From Pseudomonas sp. FP2196 (GTDB lineage Bacteria; Pseudomonadota; Gammaproteobacteria; Pseudomonadales; Pseudomonadaceae): a stretch of DNA of 64,000 nt. The stretch spans positions 2,414,501-2,478,500 of the forward strand of contig NZ_CP117445.1 of NCBI RefSeq assembly GCF_030687715.1, given 5' to 3'. The notes beneath the pieces were generated by a model. It was not told where the DNA came from. It saw only the letters and a program-made list of their open reading frames with translations, and did no database searches. A program made the position numbers and the translations under genes. Positions 46,480 through 53,427 of this stretch are shown here, in pieces (the first letter of the stretch is position 1; each line of letters starts with the position of its first letter).

Positions 46480-47124
46480 TCAGTCGAGTTTCTTGTTGAC
46501 GTCCACCAGCAGGGCGGCGATCTCTTTGCGGCGCCCGGCGTCGGCGCTTTCCCGGCCCGGACGCGGCGCAGCTTGCAAGGCTTTTTGCAGCGCCACTTTC
46601 GCTTCAGCGTAGCGTTTCTCACGGTAGAGGTGATCGCCCCAGAAGTACAGGCTGTCGATGCCATTGGGATTGAGTTGCAGCGCCTGCTTGAGCAGTTGCT
46701 CAGCCTTGTCGCTGTCGCCGAAACCGATCGGCCAGCCCGGTACGCGGTCATACAGCGCGGCGAGGCTGGTGTAGGCCGAACCTTGCAAGGCTTTGGGATC
46801 GAGGGTCAGGGATTTTTCCAGGTCCGCCTTGGCGTCCTTGGCTTTGCTCAAGGCACCGAGCCCACCCTCGGCGCCGGCCCAACTGCTGGTGACGATGCCT
46901 TTCCAGATCCAGGCTTCGGCCACGGCCGGGCGTTGCGTGGTGAACGCCGTGGCTTCGCTGGACAGTTGCTCGAAAGCGGCGGCGCGCTGTTTCTCGGCCA
47001 CTTCGTATTGAATATGCGCCCAGCTCTGCTGGATGCCGGTGAGGCGTTGTTGATCAGCGGAATCCAGCGCCCAGACACTTTGACTCAGGGCGGCCAACAA
47101 CAGGCATGCGGACAATTTTTTCAT
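46480..47124 (-). CDS. Secreted TPR protein of the operon
   Basis: 214 aa. Signal peptide ~1-19 (MKKLSACLLLAALSQSVWA), so periplasmic. Helical repeats are consistent with TPRs (DLEKSLTLDPKALQGSAYTSLA, AEQLLKQALQLNPNGIDSLYFWGDHLYREKRYAEAKVALQ...). There is no enzymatic motif. Its ATG overlaps the SDR stop (ATGA). It might bridge the metabolite pathway and the sensor's periplasmic domain; this is speculation. Confidence 0.82.
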   Translation of the reverse strand: MKKLSACLLLAALSQSVWALDSADQQRLTGIQQSWAHIQYEVAEKQRAAAFEQLSSEATAFTTQRPAVAEAWIWKGIVTSSWAGAEGGLGALSKAKDAKADLEKSLTLDPKALQGSAYTSLAALYDRVPGWPIGFGDSDKAEQLLKQALQLNPNGIDSLYFWGDHLYREKRYAEAKVALQKALQAAPRPGRESADAGRRKEIAALLVDVNKKLD

Positions 47125-47930
47125 GGCTTGAAGGTCTCGTTTTCAGGTTTTTCACTGAGGCGGCGGATCAGCGGCAACTGCTTGCGCAGACCCCGATCAA
47201 CCAGATGTGGCAGCAGGTTGTTGAGGCGCACGAAGAAACGTTCCGGCCAGCCCAGATACAGGTCGCGACGGTCGCCTGCAATCGCGTGAATCACCGCCGA
47301 CGCCACGGTTTGCGGATCGTCGACGTTGGCTTTGAGCGCATCGTTCAAAGCTTGCGCGGCGGCGCTGTTCATCGACGTACGGGTGGCGCGTGGCGCGACG
47401 TAGAGCACGCTGACACGGGTGTCGGCCAACTCCCGGCGCAGCGCTTCGGAAAACCCGCGCAGGGCAAACTTGGTCGCGCAATAACTGGCATAACCGGGGT
47501 AGCCGATCGAGCCATAGGTCGAGCCAACGTTGACCACCATCGCGCTGTCGGCCTGCTTGAGCATTGGCAGCAACAGCTTGGTCAGGCAGATCGGCGCGCT
47601 GATGTTCACCGCCAGCATCGCGTTGATGTCGTTGTCATCGAGCTGCTCAAGCATGGCGAAGTGGTTGACCCCGGCCGCGTTGATCAGCAGGTTGATGCCG
47701 CCGATGGCTTCGGCGGCGGCCAGCACTTTGCGTCGGTCGCTGAGGAAGGTCAGGTCGGCGGCGACCCAGCACAGGTTTTGCGGATAGCGCTCAAGCAGCG
47801 GCAGCAGCGCTTCCTGATGTCGGGCCACGGCCAGTACCCGCGCGCCGGCGGCGCACAAGGCGTGGGCGATGGCCATGCCGATGCCGCCACTGGCACCGGT
47901 CAATACAACCCGCGCCTCACGCAGCTGCAT
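47121..47930 (-). CDS. Short-chain dehydrogenase/reductase
   Basis: 269 aa. The NAD(P) loop is TGASGGIGMAIAHAL (~11-25), NAAGVNHF follows, and the catalytic Ser and Tyr-x-x-x-Lys lie in NVGSTYGSIGYPGYASYCATK. A C-terminal extension (YLGWPERFFVRLNNLLPHLV) is like that of SDRs acting on lipids. The chosen start MQLREARVVL overlaps the end of the diiron oxidase gene by 14 bp. It probably reduces or oxidises the fatty-acid-derived product of the pathway. Confidence 0.88.
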   Translation of the reverse strand: MQLREARVVLTGASGGIGMAIAHALCAAGARVLAVARHQEALLPLLERYPQNLCWVAADLTFLSDRRKVLAAAEAIGGINLLINAAGVNHFAMLEQLDDNDINAMLAVNISAPICLTKLLLPMLKQADSAMVVNVGSTYGSIGYPGYASYCATKFALRGFSEALRRELADTRVSVLYVAPRATRTSMNSAAAQALNDALKANVDDPQTVASAVIHAIAGDRRDLYLGWPERFFVRLNNLLPHLVDRGLRKQLPLIRRLSEKPENETFKP

Positions 47931-48591
47931 GTTGAACCTCCGTGTTGCGTGGCAAGCCACGGAACATGTCGGTGTACAGGCGATAGACGACTTTTGACGC
48001 GTGAATCACCGCCGCCTGATCTTCTGGATCTTCCAGTTTGTTCATCAGTCGGCGGTAAGTCTGCATGTGCTCGATGTCCAGCGAACCGTGGGAACTCAAA
48101 TAACTGAACGCCGTTTCCGGCAACCCCAGACGCTCGCGAATACTCCCCGCCGCGTGGGTGGCCAGGGCAATGCTGGTGCCTTCGAGCACGTTGACCATGC
48201 CGAACAGACCCACCGGATTACCTCGGGCGATCAGGTCGTAGAGGAAGCTGACCATCAACTCGATCGACAGCGACGGCTGCCCATCACGCACGGCGTCGCG
48301 ATCACCACCACACGCGGCGATGTCGTTGAGCACCCACTGTTCATGGCCGTACTCATCCTCGATGTACTCGCACACCGCTTTGCGCAACCACTCCAGACGC
48401 GACGGCAGACGAGCGCCGCACGCCATCATCAACGGCACGGTGTGGCGCACGTGGTAATAGGCCTGAGCAAGAAATGCCCGATAACTCTCAAGGCTGACTT
48501 TGCCTTGCAGGGCATCCAGAATGATCGGCAGGTTGAACAGCTCGTGGCGTTCCTGTTGCGTGGCTTCTTGCAGGGTGTCGAAAAAATTCAT
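47917..48591 (-). CDS. Heme-oxygenase-like diiron oxidase (HDO superfamily)
   Basis: 224 aa, usually annotated 'iron-containing redox enzyme' or TenA-like. The HDO metal motifs are complete: acidic and His ligands in EYIEDEYGHEQW (Glu75-His83), Glu137 (NVLEGTS), and the diagnostic H-x3-D-x2-H in SSHGSLDIEHMQTY (His168, Asp172, His175), the pattern of UndA and related oxygenases. Members cleave C-C bonds of fatty or amino acids or hydroxylate amines. Overlaps the ligase stop by 4 bp. Here it would act on an acyl chain activated by the ligase or on an N-acyl product. Confidence 0.88.
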   Translation of the reverse strand: MNFFDTLQEATQQERHELFNLPIILDALQGKVSLESYRAFLAQAYYHVRHTVPLMMACGARLPSRLEWLRKAVCEYIEDEYGHEQWVLNDIAACGGDRDAVRDGQPSLSIELMVSFLYDLIARGNPVGLFGMVNVLEGTSIALATHAAGSIRERLGLPETAFSYLSSHGSLDIEHMQTYRRLMNKLEDPEDQAAVIHASKVVYRLYTDMFRGLPRNTEVQHAAA

Positions 48592-50069
48592 AATGCGGAT
48601 TCCTCGCAGATAACGGATTCAGTCAATTGGGTGTGGTAGTGCGCAACGATGGCTTCGCGGCGCGGGCGGCCATTGGCGGTGAGCAGGCCATTGGCGGCGC
48701 TGAAGGGTTGGGATAGACGCGTCCAGCGGTGTACCTGGGCGTAATCGGGCAAGACCTCGTTGGCTTCGGCGACAGCAGCGGCCAGCTCCGCATCGCTGCA
48801 ATCGGTGCGGTGCGGCCATAGCAGCGCGTGGTTCTGCGGCATCGCCTCGCCATAGACGAACGCCTGGGCGATGTGGCGACGCTGGGTCAGTTCGGACTCG
48901 ACCCATTCCGGGTTGACGTTGCGCCCGAAACTGGTGACGAACTGATGCTTTTTGCGACCCTTGAGATAGAGAAAACCTTCCGGATCGAACTCGCCCAGAT
49001 CACCGCTCGGCCACCATTCATCTGCGTACGGCGCATCGCCCAGATACCCCAGCAGCGGCGAGCCCTTGATCAGCACTTCGCCATCCTCGGCCAAGCGCAC
49101 TTCAATATGCGGCAAGGGCCTGCCAACACTGCCCGGACGCCGCGCACCGGGGCGATTGAGACAAACCACCGAGGCACATTCGGACAAGCCATACCCTTCA
49201 TAAACCGGCAGGCCGACACGCTGGGCACGGTGCAGCAAATCCTCCGAAACCCGTGCGCCACCGACGGCGGCAAAACGCAGTGTCTGCGGATCGAAGGCTT
49301 TTTGTTCGGCAGCGCTGACCAGCATCAGCAACAGCTGCGGCACCAGAATCAGACTCTCCGGCGCACGGCTGGCCAGATAGCCCAGCAGGCGCGGCACATC
49401 GACGCCGCTGGCGCCCTGAATTCCGAGGGTTTTCTGGCTCGGCAGGCTCAATATCGCACCGGCATACAGCGCGGCATAACACCCGAGGTTTTCCAGCAGA
49501 ATCGCCAGCGGCAGCAAAGCCATGTGATGTCGTGGCGAGGTGGGTTCGCTGGCCTGATGCAGCTCACGCGCCACGCGCAACACACTGTCGGCACTCAAAC
49601 ACACGCCTTTGGGCGTGCCGGTGGTGCCAGAGGTGAACGTCAGTTTGGCCGTGCCGGCGGGCATGCGGCTCGGACCGCTGAATGTGCGGCACCAGAACTC
49701 GCCATTTTTCACGTAACCGCCCGCGAGCAACTCGGCTTCCAGATCCGGCTCGGCGATCACCCGTTCGGCCTGACTCTGCTCCAGACAATGGGCACGTTGC
49801 ACCGGGCTGAAAAACGGCGGCAGCGTCACACAGGTCAGGCCTTCGAACAGCACGGCCAAATCCCAGAGCATCGCGTCGACGCCGTTATCCAGCGCCAGTG
49901 CGATCACCTGCACGTTTTCATCGCGCAAGCGCTCCTGGCGATACATCACCTCGGCGTACAGGGTCGTGTAATCGATTTTCAGCGTGTCGCCCCACAGCGC
50001 GATCGCGTTGTCATTACGCCCGGCATGGCTGCGCAGGGTTTCCTTGAATCGTTGCAGTTCAAGCGACAT
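48588..50069 (-). CDS. AMP-dependent acyl-CoA/acyl-ACP ligase
   Basis: ANL-superfamily adenylating enzyme (493 aa). The P-loop is LTFTSGTTGTPKG (~140-152), the A5-type motif is EGYGLSECA, and the hinge region is PSGDLGEFDPEGFLYLKGR. The C-terminal domain has the catalytic-lysine region near ...FSAANGLLTANGRPRR, where the usual NGK is NGR, so the lysine used for adenylation appears to be replaced by Arg. It probably activates a medium or long acyl chain. Its start overlaps the preceding gene by 11 bp. Confidence 0.88.
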   Translation of the reverse strand: MSLELQRFKETLRSHAGRNDNAIALWGDTLKIDYTTLYAEVMYRQERLRDENVQVIALALDNGVDAMLWDLAVLFEGLTCVTLPPFFSPVQRAHCLEQSQAERVIAEPDLEAELLAGGYVKNGEFWCRTFSGPSRMPAGTAKLTFTSGTTGTPKGVCLSADSVLRVARELHQASEPTSPRHHMALLPLAILLENLGCYAALYAGAILSLPSQKTLGIQGASGVDVPRLLGYLASRAPESLILVPQLLLMLVSAAEQKAFDPQTLRFAAVGGARVSEDLLHRAQRVGLPVYEGYGLSECASVVCLNRPGARRPGSVGRPLPHIEVRLAEDGEVLIKGSPLLGYLGDAPYADEWWPSGDLGEFDPEGFLYLKGRKKHQFVTSFGRNVNPEWVESELTQRRHIAQAFVYGEAMPQNHALLWPHRTDCSDAELAAAVAEANEVLPDYAQVHRWTRLSQPFSAANGLLTANGRPRREAIVAHYHTQLTESVICEESAL

Positions 50070-50736
50070 GGAAAGCTCCTTCAATCGAGGTCGGCAGCCC
50101 CAGGCGTGTGAACAGGCCGATATTGCGCAAATGGATAAACCCGGCGCGGATGTTGCCGACATGGACCCAAGGTTTGCTTTCGTAATAACTGCCCCAATGT
50201 TGACGCTCGTCACCCAGTCGCTCCGGGTCTGCGGCGCACAATGTCACCGGGTTCAGGCCCAGACGATGGAAGCTGTTGACCAGCCCGATATTGCCGGTGA
50301 ACGTCACCCACTCCAGACCGCCCATGGCCAGCAAGTAGGTGATGGCGATAATGCTCAGGCGTGCACTGCCGGTGTCGCTGGCCGCAAGGTTGCCGACTTC
50401 GACGATGCCGTCGCGCGTCACCGGGCGATCCGCCGCCGCGCTGATCAACGGCTCAATCGGCTCATCCAGATAACGCTCCAGGAACAGCGACTCCAGATGG
50501 GCGCGACGCACACCGGCCACCGCACTCAGCTCACCGTCGGCGTTGTGCATGCCGAACAGCTCGGGCATGAAGTGGCGGATGTCAGCGCCGTGGGCCTTGC
50601 GAAAGCGTTGCTGAATGAACGCTTCGAACGCTATTCGTTGTGCGTCGTCGGGCAACGCATGGGTCAGCGTCATCTGCGGTGTTTCGGCCTGGCCGAAATG
50701 CAGGGGCAGGGGGATGTTCCAGTCGAAATCGGGCAT
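50059..50736 (-). CDS. Thermostable hemolysin family protein, probable acyltransferase fold
   Basis: 225 aa, named after the Vibrio thermostable hemolysin (delta-VPH) family. The sequence looks like a GNAT-type acyltransferase and not a toxin: no signal peptide, EVGNLAASDTGSARLSIIAI at ~130-150 parallels the EVxRLAV strand of LuxI-like synthases, then WVTFTGN and NSFHRLGLNP. I suggest it transfers an acyl group made by the neighbouring ligase. First gene of the seven-gene operon; GGGAGG lies before the ATG. The hemolysin name should not be taken as function. Confidence 0.78.
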   Translation of the reverse strand: MPDFDWNIPLPLHFGQAETPQMTLTHALPDDAQRIAFEAFIQQRFRKAHGADIRHFMPELFGMHNADGELSAVAGVRRAHLESLFLERYLDEPIEPLISAAADRPVTRDGIVEVGNLAASDTGSARLSIIAITYLLAMGGLEWVTFTGNIGLVNSFHRLGLNPVTLCAADPERLGDERQHWGSYYESKPWVHVGNIRAGFIHLRNIGLFTRLGLPTSIEGAFHVA

Positions 50737-50768
50737 GGGCAGAACGCCTCCCTCAAAGATTTGAGCGA

Positions 50769-50801
50769 AGTATCCGAGCCATTTCTTAACGAAGTCTGAA
50801 G
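50769..50801 (-). promoter_or_regulatory. PmrA-like box and -10 of the hemolysin operon
   Basis: On the minus strand, CTTCAG-ACTTC-GTTAAG (50801-50785) is a direct repeat with 5-bp spacing, as in PmrA boxes. After 10 bp comes GATACT (50774-50769), a reasonable -10, giving a start near 50762 and a ~25-base leader with GGGAGG. Confidence 0.65.
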
Positions 50802-50829
50802 GTAAAAAAAGGTTAATCTACGGGCCGAT

Positions 50830-50846
50830 CTTCAGACTGTCTTAAG
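50830..50846. promoter_or_regulatory. Second PmrA-like box, shared with cytochrome b561
   Basis: CTTCAG-ACTGT-CTTAAG on the plus strand, which also reads CTTAAG-ACAGT-CTGAAG on the minus strand. The half-sites and 5-bp spacer match the PmrA consensus CTTAAG-N5-CTTAAG with one mismatch. Located between the two divergent promoters. Confidence 0.65.
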
Positions 50847-50944
50847 ACTGGCCGGGCAGGGTGACACCGTCGGTTAGCCCGGCGAAAGGAACGTGACCGT
50901 CGAGCCCATCGACCGTCATCCACGACAATCACGAGGCGCATCTT

Positions 50945-51499
50945 ATGACTCGCGACAACGCCGCAAGCCGTTATGGAAAACTCTCAATCACGATGCACTG
51001 GCTGATGCTGGTGCTGTTCGTCGGCGTTTACGCCTGCGTCGAAATCAAAGGCTACATGCCCAAGGGCAGCGAAGCGCGCGGCCTGCTGATGGGCTTTCAT
51101 GGCCTGTTTGGCGCGAGCATCTTCGCCCTGGTGTGGCTCCGCCTGCTCGGCCGCCTGACCCCACGCCCACCAATCACCCCCAAACCACCGGCCTGGCAGA
51201 CGGGCATCGCGCACCTGACGCACCTGGCCCTCTACGGCTTGATGATCGCCACCCCGATCCTCGCCTGGCTGATGCTCGCCGCCGGCGACAAACCGTTTCC
51301 GTACTTCGGCTTTCACGTACCAGCCCCGGTCGCCATCGACCCGGACCTCGCCAAACGCCTGAAGTACTGGCATGAACTGATCGGCAGCAGCGGTTATTGG
51401 GTGATCGGTCTGCACGCGGCGGCGGGGTTGTTCCACCACTATTGGGTGCGCGATAACACGCTGGTGCGGATGCTGCCGGGCCGCACAGGTTCACGCTGA
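50945..51499 (+). CDS. Cytochrome b561
   Basis: Four-helix inner-membrane di-heme protein (184 aa). Haem-ligand histidines lie in SITMHWLMLVLF (~18), GFHGLFGAS (~53), and near the C-terminus in YWHELIGSS and IGLHAAAGLFHHYW. It moves electrons to or from quinone. Divergent from the seven-gene operon, sharing a region with two PmrA-like boxes; it may supply electrons to the diiron oxidase, which is inference. GAGG lies before the ATG. Confidence 0.9.
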   Translation: MTRDNAASRYGKLSITMHWLMLVLFVGVYACVEIKGYMPKGSEARGLLMGFHGLFGASIFALVWLRLLGRLTPRPPITPKPPAWQTGIAHLTHLALYGLMIATPILAWLMLAAGDKPFPYFGFHVPAPVAIDPDLAKRLKYWHELIGSSGYWVIGLHAAAGLFHHYWVRDNTLVRMLPGRTGSR

Positions 51500-51504
51500 C
51501 CCCC

Positions 51505-51595
51505 TGTAGGAGTGAGCCTGCTCGCGATGGCGCCTGTTCAGTCAGCATCGAGATTGACTGAACCACCGCGATCGCGAGCAGGCTCACGCCTACAG
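51505..51595. repeat. REPIN, GCCTGCTCGCGA family
   Basis: TGTAGGAGTGAGCCTGCTCGCGATGG and CGATCGCGAGCAGGCTCACGCCTACAG are paired around AATCTCGATGCT-like inner sequence. Third REPIN family in this window. Confidence 0.88.
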
Positions 51596-51715
51596 TTTTT
51601 TGCAGTGTCCGGTAGAGCAGGGCAGTTGCCGGAACCGCACTTCGCGTCCACGCTTAGGCCTTGCCGACAAGGAGCGTCCGCCGACCCTCCGTCGCGACCC
51701 AACGGAGCGTGCAGC

Positions 51716-51931
51716 ATGAGCGAAGACAACAAAGTAAAAGGCCCTGCCTCGTATTTCCCCTCCATCGAGAAAAAGTACGGCCAACCCATTGACCACTGGC
51801 TGACCCTGCTCGCCAGCGTTACCGACAAAAAACACATGGAACTGGTGGCGTGGCTCAAGGAAGAACATGGCATGGGCCACGGGCATGCCAACGCGCTGGT
51901 GGCGCATCATTTGGCAGCGGCCAAAAAGTGA
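51716..51931 (+). CDS. DUF4287 domain protein, 71 aa
   Basis: Small cytoplasmic protein. ASYFPSIEKKYGQPIDHWLTLL, then LVAWLKEEHGMGHGHANALVAHHLA is the DUF4287 core, almost the whole protein. Function unknown; it is often found fused to or near DUF1801/DUF5655 proteins. GGAGCG precedes the ATG. 13 bp before the GNAT gene, so co-transcribed. Confidence 0.88.
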   Translation: MSEDNKVKGPASYFPSIEKKYGQPIDHWLTLLASVTDKKHMELVAWLKEEHGMGHGHANALVAHHLAAAKK

Positions 51932-51944
51932 GGGCAGGGCAGTG

Positions 51945-52424
51945 ATGAACTTCACCCACCGGCCCGTGTTGGCCGAAGACGTCAAAACCGTCTGCGGTTT
52001 TCCGCAAGGCGAGCAAGAGCTGTTCTTCATGTTCCCGAAAGCAAACTACCCGCTGACGCAAGAGCAATTGCACACGGCAATCAGCCAACGCTTTGATTCC
52101 ACAATTTTTGAGGCTGACGGCCAGATCGTCGGCTTCGCCAACTTCTACCGCGCTGAACATAACGGCATCTGCTGCATCGGCAACGTCATCGTCGCGCCCA
52201 ACGCACGCGGCCAGGGTGTGGCTGGATTCATCGTCACGACCATGACCGCATTGGCGTTCGAAAAGTATCAAGCCGATGAGGTGCAGATCTCCTGCTTCAA
52301 CCAAAACACCGCCGGCCTGCTGCTCTACCCGAAACTCGGCTTCGTCCCGTTCGGCATTGAAGAACGCCCCGCACCGGGCGGCGGACGCTCGGCCCTGATC
52401 CAGATGACAAAACGCAGAACCTGA
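51945..52424 (+). CDS. GNAT family N-acetyltransferase
   Basis: 159 aa. CoA-binding loop in IVAPNARGQGVAGFIVTTM (R-G-Q-G-V-A type). Start at MNFTHRPVL (51945), with AGGGCAGG upstream; the earlier frame overlaps the DUF4287 gene. Co-transcribed with DUF4287. Substrate unknown. Confidence 0.88.
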   Translation: MNFTHRPVLAEDVKTVCGFPQGEQELFFMFPKANYPLTQEQLHTAISQRFDSTIFEADGQIVGFANFYRAEHNGICCIGNVIVAPNARGQGVAGFIVTTMTALAFEKYQADEVQISCFNQNTAGLLLYPKLGFVPFGIEERPAPGGGRSALIQMTKRRT

Positions 52425-52699
52425 GCAACCCACCAAACCTGTGGGAGCCGGGCTTGCTCGCGATAGCGTAAGCCCGCTCTACAAAATCCAAAACCCACCA
52501 CAATCCGCTGTAGGAGCGAGCCTGCTCGCGAAGACGCCCGCCCAGTCACCCCTAACTCGCTGAACAAAATAAACAGTAAACAGCGCCACTGTTTAAACGA
52601 AGCTTCCCGCAACGACCCAAGCCCTACAACGTCTTGCGCCATCGGCTACGACTACGCCAGAATCCGCCGGCTTGTGCGTCTAGGTCGCGGGTTCTATCG
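52425..52699. repeat. Intergenic region with two same-facing REP cores
   Basis: TGTGGGAGCCGGGCTTGCTCGCGATAG at ~52439 and TGTAGGAGCGAGCCTGCTCGCGAAG at ~52509 have the same orientation, a tandem rather than an inverted pair. The remainder to 52699 has no gene. Confidence 0.6.
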
Positions 52700-52726
52700 T
52701 TTGTCGGTCACTGAAAAACAGTGATC

Positions 52727-52925
52727 GGGTTTGGTAGCCCGGTGTTAGATGTACAGCTCCATCATCGCCGAGATTTCTTCGTTTCGGATTTATGGTGGTC
52801 ATGTACAGGGCGTCCTAGGGCGCGCCGGATCCTAACACCCGGTCTACCAACCTGTGCATGGCCGCCACCCTTCGTTTGGTAGCGAAAGGGTGAAGCCTCC
52901 TCTAAATGTGTTAGGAGCTTCATCT
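52727..52925 (+). ncRNA. Structured leader RNA of the DUF6124 gene (candidate cis-regulator)
   Basis: Three nested or serial hairpins can be drawn. Long stem: GGGTTTGGTAGCCCGGTGTTAG (52727-52748) with CTAACACCCGGTCTACCAACC (52832-52852), enclosing CCATCAT/ATGGTGG and CCGA/TCGG stems. Second: CACCCTTCG/CGAAAGGGTG (52866-52892). Third: GAAGCCTCCT (52892-52901) with AGGAGCTTC (52913-52921), which pairs the AGGAG ribosome binding site of the ATG at 52926. The second and third stems share a base, so they may compete. ATGTACAG occurs twice in the first loop. Confidence 0.6.
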
Positions 52926-53288
52926 ATGTTCAAAGTAACGCCGAACCCACCAGTGTCCGACCCGACATCCCCCTACGAATCCCCCGATTCCAAGAAATTC
53001 CACGAAGCCGCCGAGCGCGCCCTCGACCACTACCTCAAACCCTCTGACCAAATCATGGCCTGCACCAACGAACCCGAGCGCATGTTCTTCGCCAACCCGA
53101 AATACGACACCGAATCGCTGCTAGCCAACGCCAGTGAAACCCTCGGCTCCGCCAGCGAAATGCTAAACAACTTCGCCGCTACACTCAGCAACGCTCACCG
53201 AAAAAACGCGCTAGGCATCGCGCAAGTCGTGATGCTTGCCGAATTGGCAGTCAACCAAGCGCTGGATAAGGTCGAAATCTCCAAATAA
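52926..53288 (+). CDS. DUF6124 family protein
   Basis: 120 aa, soluble, of a Pseudomonas-restricted family. N-terminal PNPPVSDPTSPYESPDSKKFHEAAERALDHYL is conserved, followed by a helical domain (ANPKYDTESLLANASETLGSAS, then VVMLAELAVNQALDK). Function unknown. Translation is probably controlled by the leader: AGGAG lies at the right distance but is in a hairpin. A truncated copy lies at 10642-10899. Confidence 0.88.
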   Translation: MFKVTPNPPVSDPTSPYESPDSKKFHEAAERALDHYLKPSDQIMACTNEPERMFFANPKYDTESLLANASETLGSASEMLNNFAATLSNAHRKNALGIAQVVMLAELAVNQALDKVEISK

Positions 53289-53427
53289 CCCGGCCAGTAA
53301 GACGAGGGGAAACCCTCGTCACAATCCACTGTCTCAACCGGGCTGGCACACGGCCACGCCTTGCGCCCCATAGCCTCGGCTGTCACCCTTTGGGCCGTTC
53401 TCAAGGATCAGAACAAGGAATCAAGGA

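Noticed and set aside
50059..50736. True secreted hemolysin toxin
   Set aside because: No signal peptide, pore-forming or repeat features; sequence and neighbours favour an acyltransferase. Only the family name is historical.
52700..52925. Integron attC-like sites
   Set aside because: The GGTGTTAG/CTAACACC inverted repeats recall attC ends, but there are no integrase boxes or cassette array; they fit a leader RNA better.
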